From positions 1 to 8,943 of the forward strand of contig CABMPS010000074.1 in assembly GCA_902388545.1 (NCBI GenBank): 8,943 nt of DNA. The letters run 5' to 3'. The position numbers and the translations under genes are program-made. The notes below the pieces were generated by a model. That model saw nothing but the letters and a program-made list of their open reading frames with translations. It had not been told where the DNA came from and searched no databases. This stretch comes from an uncultured Collinsella sp. (GTDB lineage Bacteria > Actinomycetota > Coriobacteriia > Coriobacteriales > Coriobacteriaceae). This document shows positions 1 to 6,251 of this stretch, in pieces. Each line of letters starts with the position of its first letter. The stretch's first letter is position 1.

Positions 1-633
1 AAGGAACTTGCCGAGCGCGAGCGCGTCAATGACATGTACGAGCTTATGCATGAGCTTGGCGGCGATGGGGTAGTCGTTGGTGTCGACGAGGTGGGTCGCG
101 GATCGGTGGCCGGTCCTTTGACGGTATGCGCCGTCTGCCTTCCTATGGAGCCGCGCGTCTGGGGCATCAACGATTCCAAAAAGCTCACGCCGGCGCGCCG
201 CGAGTTGCTCTCAGTGAAGATTGCCGAGGTGGCGACGGCAATTGGTTTTTGCCATATCGCGCCTAAGGATATCGATGAGATGGGCATGGCCCGCGCCATT
301 CGAGCCGCTGTCGCGGGCGCCGTGGCCGATACGGGGCTCGAGCCCGATTGCGTGCTTATGGACGGTAACCCCTTGGGCGCCGTTCCCAACGAGCGCGACG
401 TGGTGAAGGGCGATGCCAAGATCGCCTGTATCGCCGCGGCGTCCATCATGGCCAAGGTCACGCGTGACGAGATGATGGTCGAGTACGACGCCGAGTATCC
501 CGAGTACCATTTGGCCGAATCGAAAGGCTACGCAAGCCCCGAGCACATCGAGGCCATTCGCAAACATGGACTTTGTTCACTGCACCGCGTGAGCTTTTGC
601 GGAAACTTTCTGCAGACTGAGCGCCTTTTCTAG
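1..633 (+). CDS. rnhB: Ribonuclease HII, 5'-truncated by the window edge
   Basis: RNase HII cuts the RNA strand of RNA/DNA hybrids and starts removal of single ribonucleotides misincorporated into genomic DNA. The frame is open from base 1 and reads KELAERERVND before the first ATG at 34. That upstream stretch resembles the ERERL-type N-terminal extension of Bacillus-like RNase HII, so the true start probably lies outside the window and ATG 34 is internal. Counting from ATG 34 (199 residues to the stop), the acidic catalytic set is visible: D18 and E19 in VDEVGRG, the Asp of LMDGN near 110, and the Asp of KGDAKIACIAAASIMAKV. The GRG substrate-binding loop and the C-terminal SKGYASPEH and HRVSF motifs are also present. 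The frame ends at TAG 631-633, and an intrinsic terminator follows 50 bases later, so rnhB ends its transcription unit. The family is certain; the start is not. Confidence 0.95.
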   Translation, partial: KELAERERVNDMYELMHELGGDGVVVGVDEVGRGSVAGPLTVCAVCLPMEPRVWGINDSKKLTPARRELLSVKIAEVATAIGFCHIAPKDIDEMGMARAIRAAVAGAVADTGLEPDCVLMDGNPLGAVPNERDVVKGDAKIACIAAASIMAKVTRDEMMVEYDAEYPEYHLAESKGYASPEHIEAIRKHGLCSLHRVSFCGNFLQTERLF

Positions 634-682
634 GTCAATTGTGGAGACAGGGACCTCAGGGGTTTTATAAACCTGCTGGTAG

Positions 683-724
683 CGGGCCGTATGCAACATC
701 ATTGCTGCGTACGGCCCGTTTTTT
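683..724 (+). terminator. Intrinsic terminator after rnhB
   Basis: A perfect 9-bp stem (683-691 CGGGCCGTA with 710-718 TACGGCCCG) extends inward through a T-G wobble and three more pairs, and is followed at once by six T residues at 719-724. The loop is about 10 nt, or 4 nt if two further pairs form past a mismatch. There is no matching A-run on the left side, so it should work in the + direction only. It separates rnhB from the yraN-comM-dprA-trmFO-xerC operon. The rest of the 634-822 gap shows no further gene and no promoter I would defend. Confidence 0.88.
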
Positions 725-822
725 GACGGCATTTGGTCAGCTTTTGGTTTGCTTCCGGTACTTACCCGCATGAAAGGTGCCCTCATCATCGGGGCAATGC
801 AGCGTGCGGGAAAGGAGACCCC

Positions 823-1308
823 ATGAGTGCCGCAAGCAAAAAGAGCAAGACGCAGCAGCTCAAGGAGCGTTGGGAAAACGGCGAGCTCGACTGCGGGGCG
901 ATGACGCCCGAGTTTATCAAGGGACTCAGTCCCCGCGAACTGGGCATGCTGGGCGAGCTGATCACCATCGACTACTTTAACGAGCGCGGCTACACCTTGC
1001 TGGAGCAGGGTTATCGTTGCACCGAGGGCGAGGCCGATCTGGTGCTGCTCGATGAGCTCGACGATGTCGTGGTGATGGCCGAGGTCAAGACCAGACGCGT
1101 TGCACTGGATTGCAGCACGCGGGTCTTTCCCGAGGAGGCCGTGGACGCTCAAAAGCAACGCCGCTACCGCCGCATCGCAAGTTGCTATCTCATGGAGCAT
1201 TATCCGCTCAAGGCGATTCGCTTCGATGCCGTGGGTGTCACCATTCGTGGCGGGCATATCGCCGAGATCGAGCATCAGTACAACGCGTTCGATTGGCAGG
1301 TGTCGTGA
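823..1308 (+). CDS. yraN: YraN/UPF0102 family nuclease-fold protein
   Basis: This is a 161-residue member of the YraN (UPF0102) family, which has a PD-(D/E)xK nuclease-like fold. The cellular role is poorly defined, and its usual place beside comM and dprA suggests DNA processing. Visible core: LGMLGELITIDYF (E45), GYRCTEGEADLVLL (D72), then AEVKTRR (E87, K89). Together these form the expected E-D-ExK active-site pattern. The domain starts near residue 36, so there is an N-terminal extension of roughly 35-40 residues, first Lys/Ser-rich and then charged, that most short family members (about 115-130 aa) lack. I chose ATG 823 because AAAGGAG sits at 811-817 with normal spacing; the frame stays open upstream to a TTG at 733 that has no good ribosome site. 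The TGA stop (1306-1308) overlaps the ATG of comM by one base, indicating coupling. The fold is confident; nuclease activity is inference. Confidence 0.88.
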   Translation: MSAASKKSKTQQLKERWENGELDCGAMTPEFIKGLSPRELGMLGELITIDYFNERGYTLLEQGYRCTEGEADLVLLDELDDVVVMAEVKTRRVALDCSTRVFPEEAVDAQKQRRYRRIASCYLMEHYPLKAIRFDAVGVTIRGGHIAEIEHQYNAFDWQVS

Positions 1309-2831
1309 TGGCGTTCGAGACGTTTGCCGTTCACGCGGCCTGCATCCGCGGCGTCGAGGCGATTCACGTCACGGTCGAGGTCTCGCTTGCCGGTGGCGTT
1401 CCGGGCATCCAAATGCTCGGCATTCCGAGTATGGAGGTGATGGAGTCACGCGGTCGTATTCGCTGCGCGATGCGCTCCGCCGGGTTCGAGATCCCGCGCT
1501 CGGGCATTACGGTCAATCTGGCGCCCGGCGATATTCGCAAGACCGGTAGCGGCTTTGATCTGCCCATCGCCATCGCGGTTCTGGCGGCCGATGGGCAGAT
1601 TCCCCGTGACAACCTCGATCGCTGCCTTATCGCCGGCGAGCTCGGCTTGGACGGTACGGTGCTTCCCGTCAAGGGCGAGGTGGCGTTTCAGCTGCTGGCT
1701 CGCGACATGGGGCTGTCCTTTATCGCCGGCAGGTCCGATCAGCATGTGCCGCTTGCGGGCGTTGATTGCGGCTTTATCGATCATCTGTCTCAGCTTGCTC
1801 GCGGCATGGGCGATGCCGTGCGTCATTATCTGGATTCCGAGGGTGTTGAGGCGACCTTTGAGCCCGAACTCGACTATGCCGATGTGCTGGGGCAGGAAGT
1901 CGCCAAGCGCGGCATGGCGCTTGCGGCCGCCGGCGAGCTCGGTTTGCTTATGATTGGGTCCCCGGGATCGGGCAAGACGATGCTCGCCCGTCGTATGACC
2001 GGCATCCTGCCCGAGCTTTCCGTTGAGGATCAACAGGAGGCGCTGTGCATCCATTCGGTCTTGGGTGAGAACATCGATGGCTTGTTGGCGGGGCACCGGC
2101 CCTTCCGCAGTCCCCACCACAGTATTTCGACCGCAGGCCTTATCGGCGGCGGGCGCCCGGTGCACCCGGGTGAGATCAGCCTTGCTCATGGCGGCGTGCT
2201 CTTTTTGGACGAGCTTGCCGAGTTTCCCACGGGTGTGCTGCAGACGCTGCGTCAGCCCATCGAACGCGGCTATGTGAGGATCGTGCGCGTCGACGGGGCC
2301 TTTACCTTCCCGTCGCGCTTTCAGCTGCTGGCTGCGAGTAACCCTTGCCCCTGCGGCTTCTTGGGTGATCGCGAGGTGCCGTGTCGCTGCTCGGCGGCGA
2401 TGGTCGAGCGCTATCGGTCTAAACTGCGCGGTCCTTTGGCCGACCGTATCGACATGATGATCGATGTGACCCGTCCCGACCCCCAAGTGATTATCGAGGG
2501 TGCGGAGGGTATGTCGTCTGCCGAGTTACGTGACTACGTTGTGCGCGGTCGCGCTTTTCGCGCTTGGCGCGAATCCCGTATGGACGATGCGGATGCCGAG
2601 GCCGAGGATGACGAGACACGGTCCATTGACGGCGTCGTTTCGACCTTTGAGCTCGATGATGCGGCAGAGAAGTGTGTGCTCGGCCTGTCGAAGCGCACAC
2701 ATCTCACGGGTCGCGGCATCGTGCGACTGGTGCGTATCGCGCGTACAATCGCCGACGTCGCCGAGAGCGAGCAAGTGACGCAGGACCACGTGCTCGAGGC
2801 AGCGATGTACCAGGGAAGGAGGGACCAATGA
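1308..2831 (+). CDS. comM: ComM/YifB AAA+ ATPase (Mg-chelatase-like helicase)
   Basis: ComM is a hexameric AAA+ helicase that promotes branch migration when incoming single-stranded DNA is integrated in natural transformation; YifB is the same family in non-competent species. At 507 residues it matches the usual length of about 505. Domain order: an N-terminal Lon-protease-like ChlI domain (about 1-165, beginning FETFAVHAACIRGVEAIHVTVE), then the Mg-chelatase AAA+ core with Walker A GSPGSGKT at 217-224, the RPFRSPHHS motif, Walker B VLFLDEL (D301, E302) and the family-typical NPCPCG followed by CRC cysteines. A C-terminal Mg-chelatase domain ends in a helical GRGIVRLVRIARTIADV segment. An acidic stretch around 426-436 (DDADAEAEDDE) separates the core from the C-terminal domain. 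The start is ATG 1308, overlapping the yraN stop; the frame is open upstream but that part is yraN shadow. The end overlaps dprA. Confidence 0.95.
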   Translation: MAFETFAVHAACIRGVEAIHVTVEVSLAGGVPGIQMLGIPSMEVMESRGRIRCAMRSAGFEIPRSGITVNLAPGDIRKTGSGFDLPIAIAVLAADGQIPRDNLDRCLIAGELGLDGTVLPVKGEVAFQLLARDMGLSFIAGRSDQHVPLAGVDCGFIDHLSQLARGMGDAVRHYLDSEGVEATFEPELDYADVLGQEVAKRGMALAAAGELGLLMIGSPGSGKTMLARRMTGILPELSVEDQQEALCIHSVLGENIDGLLAGHRPFRSPHHSISTAGLIGGGRPVHPGEISLAHGGVLFLDELAEFPTGVLQTLRQPIERGYVRIVRVDGAFTFPSRFQLLAASNPCPCGFLGDREVPCRCSAAMVERYRSKLRGPLADRIDMMIDVTRPDPQVIIEGAEGMSSAELRDYVVRGRAFRAWRESRMDDADAEAEDDETRSIDGVVSTFELDDAAEKCVLGLSKRTHLTGRGIVRLVRIARTIADVAESEQVTQDHVLEAAMYQGRRDQ

Positions 2832-3763
2832 TGGCCGAGGGGACCTACGAGCTGCATCCAGGTGATGCGTTGTATCCCGAGATCGTTTTGGAGCTTTCTG
2901 ATGTACCCCAGACGCTCTATGTGCGCGGCAACCCCGAGGTGCTTTCGACGCCCGCGGTCTCCATCATCGGCGCGCGCAAGGCCTCGCCGTATGGTCTTGC
3001 CGTGGCAGAGCTTGCGGCAAAGGTGGCGGTCGAGGCGGGAGTGACGGTAGTTTCGGGCGGCGCGGTCGGTTGTGACCAGGCCTCGGGTTGGGCTGCGGTC
3101 AACGCTGGCGGCAAACACGTCGTGGTGCTGGGGACGGGCGCCGACGTGGTCTATCCGCGCTCGAGCGCGGGGCTTATTACGCGCACGCTCGATACGGGTG
3201 GCGCGGTCGTGTCGATCTCCCCGTGGGGCATGGGTCCGCGCAAGTTTGCCTTTCCGCGCCGCAATCGCGTGATCGCGGCCCTGTCGCAAGCCCTCTTTGT
3301 ATCCGAGGCGGGTATGCCTTCCGGGACGTTTTCTACAGCCGAGGCTGCTATGGATTTGGGGCGAGAACTTCTCGCTGTGCCGGGGTCGATCCTATCGCCC
3401 GAGTCGCGTGGCACGAATTACCTCATTGCGAACGGTGCCTGTTGCATCATCGACGAGGAATCTATCGAGATGGCTATCTCACGCATCTACGGCACTCTGC
3501 GCTACTCGCGCCCCGATGCTCCCGGCATTGCCGACCTGGATCAAACACAGCAGACCGTGATGCATGCGCTCATTGCCTCTCCGCTCAAGGTCGACGACAT
3601 CGCGGCGCTCGTCTCGCTCGATGCTGTCGGCGTACTCAAACTCTTGGGTTCGCTTGAACTCGAGGGCCTTATCGAGCGCATGATGGATGGAAGGTATGCG
3701 CCCTCCAAGTTTGCCCTTCACGCCCAGACGCCCTTCGGTCACAATGGAAAACGTGTCAATTAG
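2828..3763 (+). CDS. dprA: DNA processing protein DprA (Smf)
   Basis: DprA binds incoming single-stranded DNA in the cytoplasm and loads RecA on it, protecting transforming DNA. The 311-residue protein has the Rossmann-like core: SIIGARKASPYG at 45-56, a glycine-rich loop at 76-87, VVVLGTGADVVYPR, FPRRNRVIAALS at 142-153, then SGTFSTAEAA, LLAVPGSI and SRGTNYLI, all DprA hallmarks. A C-terminal winged-helix (DML1-like) domain, about 235-300, follows the core. The loop reads SGGAVGCDQASG, where most homologues read SGxARGIDxxAH: the Asp (D83) is kept but the usual His is Gly. Two adjacent in-frame ATGs (2828 and 2831) overlap the comM TGA, and AAGGAGG at 2816-2822 serves either; I list the first. 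Tight coupling to comM supports a joint recombination or transformation role, although uptake genes are not in view. Confidence 0.93.
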   Translation: MMAEGTYELHPGDALYPEIVLELSDVPQTLYVRGNPEVLSTPAVSIIGARKASPYGLAVAELAAKVAVEAGVTVVSGGAVGCDQASGWAAVNAGGKHVVVLGTGADVVYPRSSAGLITRTLDTGGAVVSISPWGMGPRKFAFPRRNRVIAALSQALFVSEAGMPSGTFSTAEAAMDLGRELLAVPGSILSPESRGTNYLIANGACCIIDEESIEMAISRIYGTLRYSRPDAPGIADLDQTQQTVMHALIASPLKVDDIAALVSLDAVGVLKLLGSLELEGLIERMMDGRYAPSKFALHAQTPFGHNGKRVN

Positions 3764-3770
3764 AAAGGTG
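3764..3770 (+). promoter_or_regulatory. Ribosome binding site of trmFO
   Basis: AAAGGTG lies 7 nt before ATG 3778 but only 1 nt before the in-frame TTG at 3772. The spacing decides for ATG 3778 as the trmFO start. Confidence 0.6.
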
Positions 3771-3777
3771 TTTGCAG

Positions 3778-5115
3778 ATGCAGTTCGATCAGGTGACGGT
3801 TATCGGTGGCGGTCTGGCGGGTTCGGAGTGCGCGATTCAGCTGGCAGACCGCGGGTTTGCCGTAAAGCTGCGCGAGATGCGCCCCCAGGTGAGCTCCCCG
3901 GCCCACCATACCGATCACCTGGCAGAGCTCGTCTGTTCCAATTCGTTTAAATCGACCCGTCCGGACTCTGCGGCGGGCTTGTTAAAGGCCGAGCTTGAGC
4001 GCATGGGTTCAGTCCTGCTCGATTGCGCCCATCGCGCGGCTGTTCCCGCCGGTGGCGCCTTGGCGGTCGACCGCGTCAAGTTTTCCAAGCTTGTCGAGGC
4101 CGAGGTTGCCGCCCGTCCCAATATCGAGGTCGCGCACGGCGAGGTCACGCAGATTCCCGAGGGCCACGTGGTCATTGCCGCGGGCCCGCTGTGTTCACCG
4201 GCGCTGAGCGAAGAGGTCATGAAGCTCGTCGGTGGCGACGCCCTTGCGTTCTTCGATGCCGCGGCGCCGATCGTCGATGCCTCCACGCTCGATATGGACG
4301 TGCTGTTTTCGCAGTCGCGCTACGAGGAGCAGGGGAGCGGCGACTATCTCAACGCTCCGCTCAACAAGGAGGAGTACGAGGCCTTTATCGAGGCACTTAC
4401 CACGGCCGACCGCGTGGTGCTCAAAGACTTTGAGGGCGGCGATCTGTTCCAGGCCTGCCAACCTGCCGAGGAAGTTGCGCGCACCGGCAAGGACGCCATT
4501 CGCTTTGGCGCCATGAAGCCCGTCGGCCTCACCGACCCGCGTACCGGACGTCGCCCCTGGGCGGCGATCCAGCTGCGCGCCGAGAACAAGGAGAAGACCG
4601 CCTATAACCTGGTGGGCTTCCAGACCAACCTGACCTTTGGCGAGCAGAAGCGCGTCTTCCATATGGTGCCGGGCCTGGAGAACGCTGAGTTCTTCCGCTA
4701 CGGTGTCATGCACCGCAATACCTTTGTCGACGCCCCGCACGTGCTCGATGGCACCTTCGCCGTGCCCGGTACCGGTGTGCGCCTGGCCGGTCAGATCACC
4801 GGCACCGAGGGGTACATGGAAGCCGTGGCGACAGGTCTGCTCGCGGCGCTCAACACCTATGCCGAGGCTATCGGTGCCGCGGGCGTCGAGTTGCCGCGTG
4901 TGGGTGCCCTGGGTGCGCTCGTGGGCTATGCGACCGATCCTGCCACCGTGGGCTATCAGCCCATGCATGTCAACTTTGGCCTGGTGCCGCCACTCGAGGA
5001 TGGTAAGCGCCACAGCAAGCGCGACCGCTACCAGGCCTATACGGACCGTGCGCTCGAGGCCCTTGATGCCTATCTGGCCACTCGTCCTGATCTGTTTGGA
5101 GGCGACCGGTCATAG
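3778..5115 (+). CDS. trmFO: TrmFO, folate/FAD-dependent tRNA (uracil-54-C5)-methyltransferase
   Basis: TrmFO makes 5-methyluridine at position 54 in the T-loop of tRNAs, taking carbon from 5,10-methylenetetrahydrofolate with reduced FAD, unlike the SAM-dependent TrmA. The 445-residue protein opens with an FAD-binding Rossmann motif VIGGGLAGSE (8-17). ELVCSNSFKS follows, with Cys at 53, the position of a key cysteine in the Bacillus subtilis enzyme. A second family cysteine lies at 227 (FQACQPAEE). The long C-terminal signature is intact: MKPVGL, a QLR.EN block, NLVGFQTNLTFGEQKRVF, PGLENAEFFRYGVMHRNTF, and GQITGTEGYMEA for flavin binding. It follows dprA by 14 nt, without the topA gene that sits between dprA and trmFO in Bacillus. 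Its TAG stop overlaps the probable xerC start, and GGAGG within its last codons appears to serve xerC. Family assignment is certain. Confidence 0.96.
   Translation: MQFDQVTVIGGGLAGSECAIQLADRGFAVKLREMRPQVSSPAHHTDHLAELVCSNSFKSTRPDSAAGLLKAELERMGSVLLDCAHRAAVPAGGALAVDRVKFSKLVEAEVAARPNIEVAHGEVTQIPEGHVVIAAGPLCSPALSEEVMKLVGGDALAFFDAAAPIVDASTLDMDVLFSQSRYEEQGSGDYLNAPLNKEEYEAFIEALTTADRVVLKDFEGGDLFQACQPAEEVARTGKDAIRFGAMKPVGLTDPRTGRRPWAAIQLRAENKEKTAYNLVGFQTNLTFGEQKRVFHMVPGLENAEFFRYGVMHRNTFVDAPHVLDGTFAVPGTGVRLAGQITGTEGYMEAVATGLLAALNTYAEAIGAAGVELPRVGALGALVGYATDPATVGYQPMHVNFGLVPPLEDGKRHSKRDRYQAYTDRALEALDAYLATRPDLFGGDRS
5098..5102 (+). promoter_or_regulatory. Shine-Dalgarno of xerC, inside the trmFO 3' end
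   Basis: GGAGG lies 9 nt before the ATA at 5112 and 21 nt before the next conceivable start (CTG 5124). It is the only strong ribosome site near the expected xerC N-terminus, so it supports initiation at or very close to 5112. Confidence 0.55.
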
Positions 5116-6032
5116 CCTTTGACCTGTACGACACCGTCGACTCGTTTATCGCCTATATCTCACGTGTCGAGGGACTTTCTCCCAACACGGTGACGGCCTA
5201 TGGCTCGAGGCTGGAGCGCTTTGCTGCCTGGTGCGAGCGCGAGGATATCGATGCTTTCGCTGCCGACGTGCGCACCATTCGCCGCTATCTTGCCGAGCTT
5301 TCGCGTGAGCAGGTGGCTCCCCGAACGCTTGCGGCGCATCTGTCGGCTATCCGATCGCTCTATCGATGGATGGCTGCCGAGGGGGTCGTGGAGGGCGATG
5401 TGGTCTCGGCAATTTCCTCGCCCAAGCTCCCGCGCGATCTACCCGGTGTGCTGACGACCCAACAGGTGGAGGCGCTGCTCAAGACGCCTGATACCTCAAC
5501 ACCCGCGGGACTGCGCGATGCGGCGATGCTCGAGCTGCTCTATGCCTCGGGCGCCCGTATCTCTGAGCTCGCAGCACTCAATGTGGAGTCCATTGCGTGG
5601 TCCGAACGCACGCTGCGCCTGTGGGGCAAGGGGAGCAAAGAACGTATCGTCCCTCTGTATCGTCGTGCGCTCGAGGCGACGCGTCTCTATATTGAGGAGG
5701 GGAGGCCGGAGTTGCTCGCTCAGGCAAAGCGTCGTGACCCCGTTACCGGGCCGCATCCGCTGCTTATATCGGCGCGCGGTAATCGCATGAGTGCCGCCAT
5801 GCTCAGGCGGCGGTTTCATACGCTGGCGACGCTCGCCGGCATGCCTGCCGACATCGCCCCGCATGCGATGCGCCATACCTTTGCGACCGACTTGCTCGAG
5901 GGCGGTGCGGACCTGCGCTCGGTTCAAGAGCTGCTGGGCCATGCGAGCCTGTCCACGACGCAGATCTACACGCATCTCACACCCGATCGGCTTAAGCGGG
6001 CTGTGTCTCAAGCCCATCCCCGCGGCGAATAG
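5112..6032 (+). CDS. xerC: Tyrosine recombinase XerC/XerD, probable ATA start
   Basis: Xer recombinases resolve chromosome dimers at dif near the division septum. From 5112 the product is 306 residues, the usual family size. The N-terminal SAM-like DNA-binding domain (about 1-90) begins FDLYDTVDSFIAYISRVEGLSPNTV; the C-terminal catalytic domain (about 108-295) has the complete R-K-H-R-H-Y set: R149 (GARISEL), K173 (WGKGSKER), H251 and R254 (HAMRHTF), H277 (LGHASLSTT), Y286 (IYTHL). The frame is open from 5091 (TGA stop at 5088-5090) but contains no ATG, GTG or TTG before GTG 5190; that GTG would delete the first helix of the SAM-like domain and has no well-spaced ribosome site. ATA 5112 has GGAGG 9 nt upstream and overlaps the trmFO stop as ATAG. 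I name it xerC rather than xerD because it follows trmFO as in Bacillus; the choice is not certain. No obvious terminator follows. Confidence 0.88.
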   Translation: MAFDLYDTVDSFIAYISRVEGLSPNTVTAYGSRLERFAAWCEREDIDAFAADVRTIRRYLAELSREQVAPRTLAAHLSAIRSLYRWMAAEGVVEGDVVSAISSPKLPRDLPGVLTTQQVEALLKTPDTSTPAGLRDAAMLELLYASGARISELAALNVESIAWSERTLRLWGKGSKERIVPLYRRALEATRLYIEEGRPELLAQAKRRDPVTGPHPLLISARGNRMSAAMLRRRFHTLATLAGMPADIAPHAMRHTFATDLLEGGADLRSVQELLGHASLSTTQIYTHLTPDRLKRAVSQAHPRGE

Positions 6033-6081
6033 TGGCTGGGACGTCCCGCGCCGCGCTCAGGTGTGTGGTTTTGATTGCGGG

Positions 6082-6110
6082 TTGGCAGGAAGATGCATTC
6101 CTGCTATCAT
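6082..6110 (+). promoter_or_regulatory. Promoter of rpsB-tsf (sigma70-type, extended -10)
   Basis: A -35 box TTGGCA (6082-6087) and a -10 box TATCAT (6105-6110) are separated by exactly 17 bp, with the extended -10 TGC at 6102-6104. Transcription should begin near 6116-6118, giving a leader of about 135 nt before rpsB. Box quality and position before a ribosomal protein gene make this the best promoter in the window. Confidence 0.78.
6085..6104. repeat. Inverted repeat in the rpsB promoter spacer
   Basis: GCAGGAA (6085-6091) and TTCCTGC (6098-6104) are perfect 7-bp arms separated by 6 nt. The dyad covers the second half of the -35 box and runs up to the base before the -10 box. It could be an operator. 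It could also be a hairpin at the 3' end of xerC transcripts, but no T-run follows. The sequence is plain; the function is inference. Confidence 0.6.
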
Positions 6111-6115
6111 TCATC

Positions 6116-6251
6116 GGGTTGCTTCACGGCAACAGGTTTTTATCACGCACGCGCGGCTACTTCATACCGTGGTGCCCGGGCTTTGGTAGCACATGTCCGG
6201 GTTGGTTTTGGAGGATGACCCCGCGCGGAGGCAAACCACAGGAGGTTTAAC
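6116..6251 (+). promoter_or_regulatory. Leader (5' UTR) of rpsB with small hairpins
   Basis: The inferred leader has a 5'-terminal hairpin (6118-6122 GTTGC with 6129-6133 GCAAC, 6-nt loop). A second hairpin joins 6175-6181 CCCGGGC to 6195-6201 GTCCGGG (7 pairs, one G-T) around a 13-nt loop. TGGTTT at 6202-6208 may pair with AAACCA at 6233-6238. The ribosome site AGGAGGT (6240-6246) lies 5 nt before ATG 6252. In E. coli S2 represses its own mRNA through the leader, so an analogous role is possible here, but I do not recognise a known S2-leader motif. Confidence 0.45.

Noticed and set aside
734..762. Possible promoter for yraN: TGGTCA (734-739), 17 bp, GGTACT (757-762)
   Set aside because: A promoter is expected after the rnhB terminator, but both boxes match consensus poorly, so I do not call it.
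1446..2486. Open frame of 346 codons on the minus strand opposite comM
   Set aside because: GC-rich antisense shadow of a certain gene; no motif, no ribosome site considered convincing.
2534..3289. Open frame of 251 codons on the minus strand opposite the comM/dprA junction
   Set aside because: Arg/His/Ala-rich shadow frame crossing two certain genes.
5091..5115. Programmed -1 frameshift joining trmFO to xerC
   Set aside because: The frames differ by -1 and a GGAGG is present, but no slippery heptamer of X-XXY-YYZ type lies before the trmFO stop. Separate initiation is simpler.
6038..6047. Perfect 10-bp palindrome GGGACGTCCC just after xerC
   Set aside because: No loop and no T-run, so it is not a terminator; a 10-bp palindrome in GC-rich DNA is weak evidence for a binding site.
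6193..6195. ATG in the rpsB leader as a longer leader-peptide start
   Set aside because: No ribosome site before it, and its frame runs through the rpsB start in a different frame without a sensible stop.
6032..6250. 72-codon + strand frame between xerC and rpsB
   Set aside because: It starts inside the xerC stop and contains the rpsB promoter; the protein has no recognisable features and no ribosome site. Only its last 11 codons (from 6215) were kept, as a weak uORF.
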